Below, piece after piece: positions 1 to 6,520 of a stretch of DNA of 8,180 bases; the first letter of the stretch is position 1, and every line of letters starts with the position of its first letter. The stretch is from positions 1 through 8,180 of the forward strand of contig DEBL01000381.1 of NCBI GenBank assembly GCA_002348535.1, written 5' to 3'. A program made the position numbers and the translations under genes. The DNA is from Deltaproteobacteria bacterium UBA2957 (lineage in GTDB: Bacteria; Myxococcota_A; UBA796). The notes under the pieces are model-generated. The model did not search any database and was not told the origin of the DNA. It was given only the letters and a program-made list of their open reading frames with translations.

Positions 1-783
1 GATACGGCACTCGATGAAGAGAACGAAACCGAGGAAGACGAAGAAGAGCCCGTTGATCCGGATGCGCCCGTGGCCCAATGTGATGTCACGCCGGACAAAG
101 TTCGCCCCATCATCGAGACGGCACGGTGGATCGGTTCGGAGTCAACAGATCCAAATGGCGAAGCGATTATCGACTACACCTGGACCCTCGTCGACCGTCC
201 CTCGGGTTCGGCTGCGATGATGCCGGGTGGCACATCGGCAGATCGGAACGGGTTCGAAACCGACCTCGCCGGTGACTATGTAGGACAGCTGGTCGTGACC
301 AACGAGTCCGGCGTTGAGTCTCCCCCGTGTGAGGTTACCCTCACCGCTGAGCCCGTCGAGGCCCTCTGGGTTGAGATGTTCTGGGAGAACTCTGGCGATG
401 ACATGGACCTTCACTTGCTTGCCCCCGGCGGCACCCTGAAGACGGACACGGACTGCTACTACATGAACTGCACCCCTAGCTTTGGTGGCGGACTGGACTG
501 GGGTGTCGCGGGCGAGACGTACGACAACCCTACCCTTGATCTCGACGACATCAACCTCACCGGACCCGAGAACATCAACATCGAAAGTCCCGAGGACGCC
601 AGCTACACCATCATTGTGCACGACCACACGTCACAGACCTTCACCGCTGGAAATGCGGTCACGGTCAATGTTCGCCTCGATGGAGAGTTGGTGTGGAGCG
701 ACACACGCATCATCGTTGGCGAGGATACGTACACCGAATTCGCGACCATAAACGTCGCGGAGGGCACGGTCGAGGCCCTCTAA
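1..783 (+). CDS. Exported protein with Ig/PKD-like and YfaP/DUF2135-like domains (5' end outside window)
   Basis: The reading frame is open from the first base, so the N-terminus, including any signal peptide, lies to the left; 260 residues are visible. They begin with a very acidic Glu/Asp-rich linker (about residues 1-23), typical of the spacer between a membrane or lipid anchor and folded domains. Residues ~25-118 form an Ig/PKD-like beta domain (DPNGEAIIDYTW, GDYVGQLVVTN) with Cys27 and Cys110 placed to form a disulfide. Residues ~120-260 contain the DMDLHLLAPGG signature (Asp134-His138 region), a CYYMNC pair (152-157), DWG, and YDNPTLDLDD followed by GPENINI; this pattern is seen in YfaP/DUF2135-like domains of secreted myxobacterial proteins. 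The GTG at 70 is unlikely to be the start, since the acidic linker upstream is in frame and continuous. Exact function is unknown; a surface or periplasmic binding or structural role is inferred. It ends with TAA just before a strong terminator. Confidence 0.85.
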   Translation, partial: DTALDEENETEEDEEEPVDPDAPVAQCDVTPDKVRPIIETARWIGSESTDPNGEAIIDYTWTLVDRPSGSAAMMPGGTSADRNGFETDLAGDYVGQLVVTNESGVESPPCEVTLTAEPVEALWVEMFWENSGDDMDLHLLAPGGTLKTDTDCYYMNCTPSFGGGLDWGVAGETYDNPTLDLDDINLTGPENINIESPEDASYTIIVHDHTSQTFTAGNAVTVNVRLDGELVWSDTRIIVGEDTYTEFATINVAEGTVEAL

Positions 784-793
784 CGACGCCACC

Positions 794-828
794 TTGTCGT
801 CTGACTGGACGGGCGTATACTCTTGGAG
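794..828 (+). promoter_or_regulatory. Candidate sigma70-type promoter for the FG-GAP lipoprotein, inside the terminator
   Basis: A -10 box TATACT (816-821, five of six consensus bases) is preceded, with a 16-base spacer, by TTGTCG (794-799, four of six -35 bases). The usual +1 position, seven bases after the -10 box, is G828, the first base of the GTG start codon chosen for the next gene. This predicts a leaderless mRNA. The -10 box lies in the 5' arm of the terminator hairpin, and the T at 818 that makes the only wobble in the stem also completes TATACT. The match to consensus is seen directly; activity is inferred. Confidence 0.5.
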
Positions 829-843
829 TGTACGCCCGTTTTT
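809..843 (+). terminator. Intrinsic terminator after the Ig/DUF2135-like gene
   Basis: Arms 809-822 and 826-839 pair over 14 positions, with one G-U wobble (T818 with G830), around the three-base loop TTG. The run of five T at 839-843 follows directly. It lies 25 bases after the upstream stop codon, a textbook rho-independent terminator. It overlaps the start of the next gene. Confidence 0.9.
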
Positions 844-2699
844 CATGGTTACTGTTTATAGGATGCAGCGAGTACGACCTCGCTGCCAAGCGCGACGTTC
901 AGCCGGGTGCGCTAGACACCGGCTCGGCGATCGATTTCCACACGACCGAAGACACCGCCCCACCTCCCACCTGCGACGATTTCGAGGCGAGTCCCGTTGG
1001 CGCGGTCGAACCGCGTGAAGATTGCCTTGCGGAGCCCGCTGTCGGCACGTTTACGCCCACCATAGAGTGGCAATGGTCGGTGAATGACGTCCAGATCGGG
1101 TTCGACCACATCATGGCCTCGCCTGCAATTGGGAACCTCACTGACGACAACGGAGACGGCCAAGTCAACACAGATGACATTCCGGATGTGGTCTTCACGG
1201 CATTCGCCGGATCCGCATACAGCAGCCCCGGCGCCCTCAACGCAATCAGCGGCGACGGCTCCGGTCTGATCTGGTCGGTTCGCGAGCCTGGCGGCTACCC
1301 TGTATATGGAGCGGCCGGGGTCGCGCTTGGAGACCTCGACGGCGACGGGTCGACCGAGGTGTGTGCCGCCTCAAGTGCCGCATCGGTCGTCTGCGTTAAC
1401 GGCGAGGATGGGTCGTTCAAGTGGGCTGGTGGAACCGAGACCAGCAGCTATGGCTGCCCCGCAATGGCCGACCTCGATGGCGACGGCTTATCCGAAGTGA
1501 TCTTTGGGCGTACAGTCCTCGATCATACAGGCGCAACCCTGTGGACCGGGGCGGGCGGCACCGGGGGACCCCACTACATGAGCTTCGCCATCGACTGGAC
1601 GGGAGACGGTCAACTCGACATCGTCGCGGGGAACACCATCTACAACGCAACGGGAGAAGTCGTCTGGACGGATGCGCGAACGGATGCCGCACCCGCCATT
1701 GGGGATTTCGATCTCGATGGCCTTCCAGACCTCGTCAGAGCCGGAGGCGGCACGATTGTCGTGACGCTGAACGATGGATCGCTGCTCTGGGAGGCCCCCA
1801 CCAGCGGCGGCGGAAGTGCTGGAGCACCAACAGTGGCAGACTTCGATGGCGACGGCCTCCCCGAGGTTGGGGTGGCCGATCGAAGCCGATACTCGGTCTA
1901 TGACACCGATGGCGCATTGATGTGGTCCAACGTCACCTCCGACTACTCGTCATCCAAAACGGGAAGTTCAGTGTTCGATTTTGAGGGAGACGGTGCCGCA
2001 GAGGTGGTCTACGCAGATGAGCACACGCTTTGGATTTTCGATGGGGCAACCGGGTTCATCAAACTCGCCCAAGAAGGTCATGCATCCGGGACTCTCATGG
2101 AGTACCCTTTGATCGCCGACGTGGACAACGATGGTTCGACCGAAATCGTGGTCGCCAGCAATGACTACAACTTCAGCGGCTGGACTGGCATTACGGTGCT
2201 GGGCGACTCCGACGGAACATGGGCGGCCGCCCGTCCGATTTGGAATCAGTATGCCTACCACATCACCAATGTCTCCGACGATGGACACATTCCGGCAACT
2301 CAGGTGCCCAACTGGCTCACGTGGAACAGCTTTCGAGCCGGTGGGACCGAGCTCGGACCGGCGCACTGGCTACCCGATGTGGCTCCGCGCCCCCCCGACA
2401 TCTGTACCGCGACCTGCGAAATCGATCGGGTCACCGTTTATCTACCGGTTGCCAACCACGGCATCTCTCACGCCCTCAACGTCGTTGTGGTACTTGAACG
2501 AGACGACGGAACGCAAATCGACGTCAAGACCATGCCCGTGGTTCCTCACGGCGGCGGTGTCGTACTGGGTCCCGTTGATGTGAATCTGGATCAATGGGGA
2601 ACCGAAGGCTTAAATGCCATCGTTGATTGGCCGGATGATGTGAGCGAGTGCAATGAAGCAAACAACACCCTCCGTTTGGGGCCGTGGCCTTGTGATTAG
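828..2699 (+). CDS. FG-GAP/VCBS beta-propeller lipoprotein with CARDB-like C-terminal domain
   Basis: Predicted 623-residue surface or periplasmic lipoprotein. From the GTG at 828 the N-terminus is a short signal sequence ending in a lipobox (LFIGC, Cys13), then a Thr/Pro/Asp-rich linker (to about residue 50). Eight calcium-loop motifs of the FG-GAP/VCBS type follow: DDNGDG (106), DLDGDG (169 and 215), DWTGDG (256), DFDLDG (293), DFDGDG (338), DFEGDG (384) and DVDNDG (431). The last seven are spaced 37-47 residues apart, each followed by a strand and a ...W/T segment, as expected for propeller blades. Residues ~468-500 carry ARPIWNQYAYHITNV and a WNSFR motif, commonly found after such propellers. 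Residues ~525-620 resemble a CARDB adhesion-type domain (VANHG ... ECNEANNTL). Ligand is unknown; adhesion or extracellular binding is inferred. The start is uncertain: no Shine-Dalgarno sequence sits at proper distance, and the longer ATG at 693 gives a basic, non-signal-like extension inside the previous gene. The signal peptide is unusually short (12 residues). Confidence 0.85.
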   Translation: MYARFSWLLFIGCSEYDLAAKRDVQPGALDTGSAIDFHTTEDTAPPPTCDDFEASPVGAVEPREDCLAEPAVGTFTPTIEWQWSVNDVQIGFDHIMASPAIGNLTDDNGDGQVNTDDIPDVVFTAFAGSAYSSPGALNAISGDGSGLIWSVREPGGYPVYGAAGVALGDLDGDGSTEVCAASSAASVVCVNGEDGSFKWAGGTETSSYGCPAMADLDGDGLSEVIFGRTVLDHTGATLWTGAGGTGGPHYMSFAIDWTGDGQLDIVAGNTIYNATGEVVWTDARTDAAPAIGDFDLDGLPDLVRAGGGTIVVTLNDGSLLWEAPTSGGGSAGAPTVADFDGDGLPEVGVADRSRYSVYDTDGALMWSNVTSDYSSSKTGSSVFDFEGDGAAEVVYADEHTLWIFDGATGFIKLAQEGHASGTLMEYPLIADVDNDGSTEIVVASNDYNFSGWTGITVLGDSDGTWAAARPIWNQYAYHITNVSDDGHIPATQVPNWLTWNSFRAGGTELGPAHWLPDVAPRPPDICTATCEIDRVTVYLPVANHGISHALNVVVVLERDDGTQIDVKTMPVVPHGGGVVLGPVDVNLDQWGTEGLNAIVDWPDDVSECNEANNTLRLGPWPCD

Positions 2700-3577
2700 T
2701 CCAGCGCCGACTGGATCGATTGCTTCAAATCGGGCATGGTCCAGCGGTACCCACTCTCCGTCAAGCGGCTAGGCACAACGCGCTTGCTCGACAAAATCTC
2801 GGAGGCAAATGTGCCCAGAATCGCGCGCAAGGCGAAGGCGGGCGCCGGCATAAATGATGGCCGCCGAACGATGCCGCAGAGCACTCGATTGAAGTCCGCT
2901 TGCCGAATGGGATCGGGCGCCACCACGTTGACGGGCCCGGAAAGGTCTGAATCAATCGCATGCCGAACGGCACCGACTGCATCACTAAGGTCCACCCAAC
3001 TCCACCACTGTTTCCCACCTCCAAGGGGACCGCTGACGCCCCACTTGGCTGGAATCAACATGGTGGGAAGCGCACCGCCACCCGGACCAATGATGATTCC
3101 AAATCGGAGTGTTGCAGTCCGGCAGGGGGCGCCGTGGGCAAGCTTCTCCCACTCCACACACAGTTTGGCGAAATAGTCATCCCCCGCAGGGGCATCTTCA
3201 GACAGGATGTCCTCACCCGCTGAACCATAGAAACCGATACCGGATGCACAGACCAACACCTTGGGCTGGGCATCGGCCGACGCGATTGCACTGACAACCT
3301 GTTCGGTGGTTTCCACTCGACTGTTCCACACCTCTTCGACCTTTTTCTGATTCCATCGGCCTTGAACCGTCTCGCCCGCGAGGTGAACAACAGCATCGGT
3401 TGGTGTGGATAGCGCGCGACCGAGGTCGTCCCAGCCAACCGCCGAGACCCCTTGCAGCCGACCCGCGGCAGCTTCCGGATTACGAGACACTGCGACCACC
3501 TCATGGCCATCCGCCGTTAAACTCGCGCATAGCGCCGAGCCCAAGAAACCCGTTGCACCGGTAACCAAAACACGCAT
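2696..3577 (-). CDS. NAD(P)-dependent epimerase, TIGR01777/YfcH (SDR39U1-like) family
   Basis: 293 residues, the usual length of this atypical SDR family. The N-terminus has the dinucleotide-binding glycine motif TGATGFLG (6-13), followed by AVVHLAGE (62-69), GRWNQKKVEEVWNSRVETT (73-91), SGIGFYGSAG (112-121), and RFGIIIGPGGGALPTML with GPLGGGKQWWSWV (158-195). The C-terminal ~70 residues match the DUF1731 pattern (GPVNVVAPDP ... FALRAILG ... VVPSRL). These features together make the family assignment firm, but the physiological substrate of such proteins is not established. I chose the ATG at 3577 because a strong GGAGG lies eight bases upstream (3586-3590) and the protein then starts directly at the Rossmann strand; an ATG at 3613 would add 12 unlike residues. 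It follows cysNC by 67 bases without a visible terminator, so it may be the last gene of that operon. Its stop overlaps the stop of the converging lipoprotein gene. Confidence 0.92.
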   Translation of the reverse strand: MRVLVTGATGFLGSALCASLTADGHEVVAVSRNPEAAAGRLQGVSAVGWDDLGRALSTPTDAVVHLAGETVQGRWNQKKVEEVWNSRVETTEQVVSAIASADAQPKVLVCASGIGFYGSAGEDILSEDAPAGDDYFAKLCVEWEKLAHGAPCRTATLRFGIIIGPGGGALPTMLIPAKWGVSGPLGGGKQWWSWVDLSDAVGAVRHAIDSDLSGPVNVVAPDPIRQADFNRVLCGIVRRPSFMPAPAFALRAILGTFASEILSSKRVVPSRLTESGYRWTMPDLKQSIQSALD

Positions 3578-3585
3578 CACGCCCC

Positions 3586-3590
3586 CCTCC
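3586..3590 (-). promoter_or_regulatory. Ribosome binding site fixing the epimerase start
   Basis: GGAGG on the minus strand, eight bases before the ATG at 3577. It supports this start over the upstream in-frame ATG at 3613. Confidence 0.8.
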
Positions 3591-3644
3591 GGTGGTAGCC
3601 CAGTGCACACCAAGCCCCAACCTCTTTACTCACTGATGCCAACG

Positions 3645-5546
3645 CTACTGAATGTAACCCCGTTCCTCGAGCCACTGAATGACCACTGAAGCCGCATCCT
3701 CTGCAGATTCTCCATTCATTTGGAGGTGGATTTCCGGGGCTTCTGGAGCCTCATACGGGCTATCGATGCCCGTAAAGTTCTTAATTTCTCCGGCACGCGC
3801 CTTGGCGTATAAGCCCTTGGCATCGCGTTGTTCAGCAACCTCAATTGGCGTATCGACGAACACCTCGACGAATTCTCCATCCTCCACACGCTCGCGAGCC
3901 ATCTTTCGCTCGGATCGAAACGGCGAGATGAAACAGGACAGTGTGATGAGTCCCGCGTCCACCATCAGCTTGGACACTTCACTGACGCGCCGAATGTTCT
4001 CAACGCGGTCCGCTTCGGTAAACCCGAGATCTCGATTTAGCCCATGGCGAACGTTGTCCCCGTCCAAAATCGTAGTGTGGTTGCCGCGCGCGTGGAGCCG
4101 TTGCTCCACGATATTGGCGATGGTTGATTTCCCTGCCCCAGACAGTCCGGTGAACCAGAGGATGACGGGCTTTTGCTGCTTCGCCTCGGCCCGGGCTGCT
4201 TTATCAATGTCCATGGCCTCCCAGTGGATATTCGACGCCCGCCGCAGTTCGAAGTTGATCAGCCCAAGTCCGACGGTGTTGTTGGTCATGCGGTCAATCA
4301 TGACAAAACCGCCCGTCGCTCGACTTTCTGTGTAGGGGTCAAACGCGATACCGCGATCGACACTGATGTTGCACACCCCAATTTCATTCAGTCCGAGTGT
4401 CTTCGTGGGCTCCTTCACCAGTGTGTTGACATTGACCTTGTGCTTCAGCTGCGCCGGAGTCACGGTCGCCTCGCGCGCACCAATTTTCATGACATAGGGT
4501 CGGCTTGGCATCATGGGCTTGTCGCTCATCCACAACACGGTGGCTTGAAACTGATCGGCCACCCCACACGGATTGTTGCCGGCCACCAAGACATCTCCCC
4601 TAGAGACATCGATCTCATCGTTGAGAACCACCGTCACGGACTGACCAGCGTGGGCCATGTCGAGGTCTCCGTCATAGGTCACCACACGGGCCACAGTCGA
4701 CTCTGTTCCGCTCGGCAGCGACTTCACCGAATCGCCCGGTCGAATTTCACCGGCAGCGATTTGGCCAGAGAACCCACGAAAGTCGAGGTTCGGCCGATTC
4801 ACCCACTGGACAGGCATCCGAAACGGGTTTTCGCGTGCTCGATCGCCCACCGGAACCGTTTCAAGGTGTTCAAGCAATGTCGGCCCGGTGTACCAAGGGG
4901 TCTGTTGTCCGGGTTCAGTCACGTTGTCGCCCTTCAGTGCGGACACCGGTATGCACACGATGTTGTCCACTTCAAGCACCTTGGCGAACTCAGCGTAGTC
5001 GGCCACAATCTGATTGAACACATCCTCGGAGTAATCCACAAGGTCCATCTTATTGATGGCGACGACGAGCTTCCGAACCCCCAGCATCGACACAATAAAG
5101 CTGTGGCGCCGAGTCTGCGTCAACAGGCCATGTCGGGCATCGACCAGCAACACAGCGAGTTCGGCAGTCGAGGCCCCAGTGGCCATGTTTCGGGTGTACT
5201 GCTCATGGCCAGGCGTATCTGCAACGATGAACTTTCGGCGGTCTGTAGAGAAGAACCGATAGGCCACATCAATGGTGATTCCTTGCTCGCGCTCTGCGGC
5301 GAGACCGTCCACCAACAAAGCAAAGTCAATGTCACCGCCTTGGGTTCCCACTTTTTTGCTGTCGGCTTCGAGCGCTGCGAGTTGGTCTTCAAACAACAGC
5401 TTCGATTCGAACAACAAACGCCCAATCAGTGTAGATTTTCCATCGTCTACCGAACCGCACGTAATGAAGCGGAGTAAGGACTTGTTCTCCTGCGCATCGA
5501 GGTACGCGATAATGTCCTCGGCAATCAAATCGTCTTTGTGCGCCAT
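3645..5546 (-). CDS. cysNC: Bifunctional sulfate adenylyltransferase subunit 1 / adenylylsulfate kinase (CysN-CysC fusion, NodQ-like)
   Basis: 633 residues, in the normal range for CysNC/NodQ fusions. Residues ~22-440 are the CysN GTPase, which couples GTP hydrolysis to ATP sulfurylase: P-loop GSVDDGKS (31-38), the G3 motif DTPGH (110-114), NKMD (165-168) and SAL (202-204), then two EF-Tu-like beta-barrel domains. Residues ~459-633 are the APS kinase: P-loop GLSGAGKST (467-475), DGDNVRHGLNRDLGF (495-509), FISPFRSER (539-547) holding the Ser equivalent to the CysC phosphoserine position, and TGIDSPYEAPEAPEIHL (592-608). All key motifs are intact, so both activities are expected: APS formation with CysD, then phosphorylation to PAPS in the cytoplasm. 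The ATG overlaps the cysD stop by one base (TAATG), indicating translational coupling. An AGGAGG sits ten bases upstream (5557-5562) inside the codons for the conserved CysD C-terminus. Confidence 0.97.
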   Translation of the reverse strand: MAHKDDLIAEDIIAYLDAQENKSLLRFITCGSVDDGKSTLIGRLLFESKLLFEDQLAALEADSKKVGTQGGDIDFALLVDGLAAEREQGITIDVAYRFFSTDRRKFIVADTPGHEQYTRNMATGASTAELAVLLVDARHGLLTQTRRHSFIVSMLGVRKLVVAINKMDLVDYSEDVFNQIVADYAEFAKVLEVDNIVCIPVSALKGDNVTEPGQQTPWYTGPTLLEHLETVPVGDRARENPFRMPVQWVNRPNLDFRGFSGQIAAGEIRPGDSVKSLPSGTESTVARVVTYDGDLDMAHAGQSVTVVLNDEIDVSRGDVLVAGNNPCGVADQFQATVLWMSDKPMMPSRPYVMKIGAREATVTPAQLKHKVNVNTLVKEPTKTLGLNEIGVCNISVDRGIAFDPYTESRATGGFVMIDRMTNNTVGLGLINFELRRASNIHWEAMDIDKAARAEAKQQKPVILWFTGLSGAGKSTIANIVEQRLHARGNHTTILDGDNVRHGLNRDLGFTEADRVENIRRVSEVSKLMVDAGLITLSCFISPFRSERKMARERVEDGEFVEVFVDTPIEVAEQRDAKGLYAKARAGEIKNFTGIDSPYEAPEAPEIHLQMNGESAEDAASVVIQWLEERGYIQ

Positions 5547-6442
5547 TAGAAGTACCCCTCCTGCTTCTTCTTCTCCATCGAGGCAGTGGAATCAAAGTCA
5601 ATGACGCGCCCTTGCCGTTCGCTGGTCGTCGTCAACAGCATTTCCTGAATGATGTCGGGGAGCGTTGTCGCCTCAGACTCCACCGCACCCGTGAGCGGAT
5701 AGCAGCCAAGCGTCCGAAAGCGGACCATTTTCTGCATTGGAACTTCACCCTCGTGCAGAGGAATACGGTCGTCATCCACCAAGATCAAAACACCGTCCCG
5801 CTCAACCACGGGGCGAACCGCCGAGTAATACAGTGGAACAATCGGAATGTTCTCGAGGTGGATGTACTGCCAAATGTCCAATTCTGTCCAGTTGCTGAGC
5901 GGAAACACTCGGATGGATTCCCCTTTCTTGATGCGCGTGTTGTAGACGTTCCACAACTCAGGGCGCTGGCTCTTCGGATCCCATCGATGCTGCGAGGTCC
6001 GGAAAGAGAAAATGCGTTCTTTGGCTCGTGATTTTTCTTCGTCGCGTCGTGCGCCACCGAATGCAACATCGAAGCCATGCTTATCCAAGGCCTGTTTCAG
6101 GCCCTGGGTCTTCATGACGTCCGTGTGCACTGCCGAACCATGCGTAAACGGTCCGACGCCTTCTCGTACACCCTCTTGGTTGATGTGCACGATAAGGTCA
6201 AGTCCGAGTTCCTTGGTTAGGTCGTCCCGGAACTGGATCATCTCGCTGAACTTCCACGTCGTGTCCACATGCATGAGCGGAAAGGGCGGCTTGGACGGAT
6301 AGAATGCTTTCATTGCGAGGTGTAGCATCACCGAGCTGTCCTTCCCCACCGAATACAGCATCACGGGGTTCTCAGCGGTGGCGGCCACCTCTCGCATAAT
6401 GTGGATGCTCTCGGCTTCCAGACGGCGAAGATGGGTAAACAT
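5546..6442 (-). CDS. cysD: Sulfate adenylyltransferase subunit 2 (ATP sulfurylase catalytic subunit)
   Basis: 298 residues, close to the ~302 of E. coli CysD, and colinear with it from FTHLRRLEAESIHIMREVAA to the C-terminal SMEKKKQEGYF. It belongs to the PP-loop ATP pyrophosphatase family: the motif SVGKDSS is at residues 31-37, followed by HVDTTWKF, FGGARRDEEKSRAKERIFSF, PLSNWTELDIWQYI, RTLGCYPLTGAVES and TTSERQGRVIDFD. It forms APS and pyrophosphate from ATP and sulfate, together with the CysN part of the next gene. I chose the ATG at 6442 because AGGAG lies seven bases upstream (6450-6454) and the N-terminus then matches the family; an upstream ATG at 6505 would add a 21-residue stretch with no family resemblance. 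It starts 78 bases after the HTTM gene ends and overlaps cysNC by one base. No strong promoter is visible in that gap. Confidence 0.97.
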   Translation of the reverse strand: MFTHLRRLEAESIHIMREVAATAENPVMLYSVGKDSSVMLHLAMKAFYPSKPPFPLMHVDTTWKFSEMIQFRDDLTKELGLDLIVHINQEGVREGVGPFTHGSAVHTDVMKTQGLKQALDKHGFDVAFGGARRDEEKSRAKERIFSFRTSQHRWDPKSQRPELWNVYNTRIKKGESIRVFPLSNWTELDIWQYIHLENIPIVPLYYSAVRPVVERDGVLILVDDDRIPLHEGEVPMQKMVRFRTLGCYPLTGAVESEATTLPDIIQEMLLTTTSERQGRVIDFDSTASMEKKKQEGYF

Positions 6443-6449
6443 AAACGGG

Positions 6450-6454
6450 CTCCT
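6450..6454 (-). promoter_or_regulatory. Ribosome binding site fixing the cysD start
   Basis: AGGAG on the minus strand, seven bases before the ATG at 6442. It decides between this start and the longer in-frame ATG at 6505. Confidence 0.75.
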
Positions 6455-6520
6455 GCAGTGCCAATTGGCTGGCGCGGAGTAACGCCTTGAGCCAGCATCG
6501 GCCATCGCAGCGTTAGCCGT

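Noticed and set aside
142..627. A 161-codon frame on the minus strand opposite the Ig/DUF2135-like gene.
   Set aside because: Antisense shadow; the plus-strand frame is continuous, has recognisable domains, and ends at a proper terminator.
693..827. Longer N-terminus for the FG-GAP lipoprotein from the ATG at 693.
   Set aside because: The extension overlaps the end of the upstream gene, crosses its terminator, and encodes a basic, His/Arg-rich stretch that does not look like a signal peptide.
4173..5477. A 434-codon open frame on the plus strand, opposite cysNC.
   Set aside because: It is antisense to a highly conserved, motif-complete gene; its translation is His/Arg-rich with no recognisable domain. 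Long antisense frames arise readily from biased codon use.
6460..6469. The 10-bp palindrome GCCAATTGGC upstream of cysD as an operator.
   Set aside because: A single short palindrome with no second copy and no known CysB- or other regulator-type consensus; it may be chance.
6480..6515. TAACGC and GCGTTA inverted repeat between the HTTM gene and cysD, resembling an integron attC site or a terminator.
   Set aside because: The flanking bases do not fit the attC core patterns (GTTRRRY / RYYYAAC), there is no integrase or cassette array, the loop is long (24 bases), and there is no T-run.
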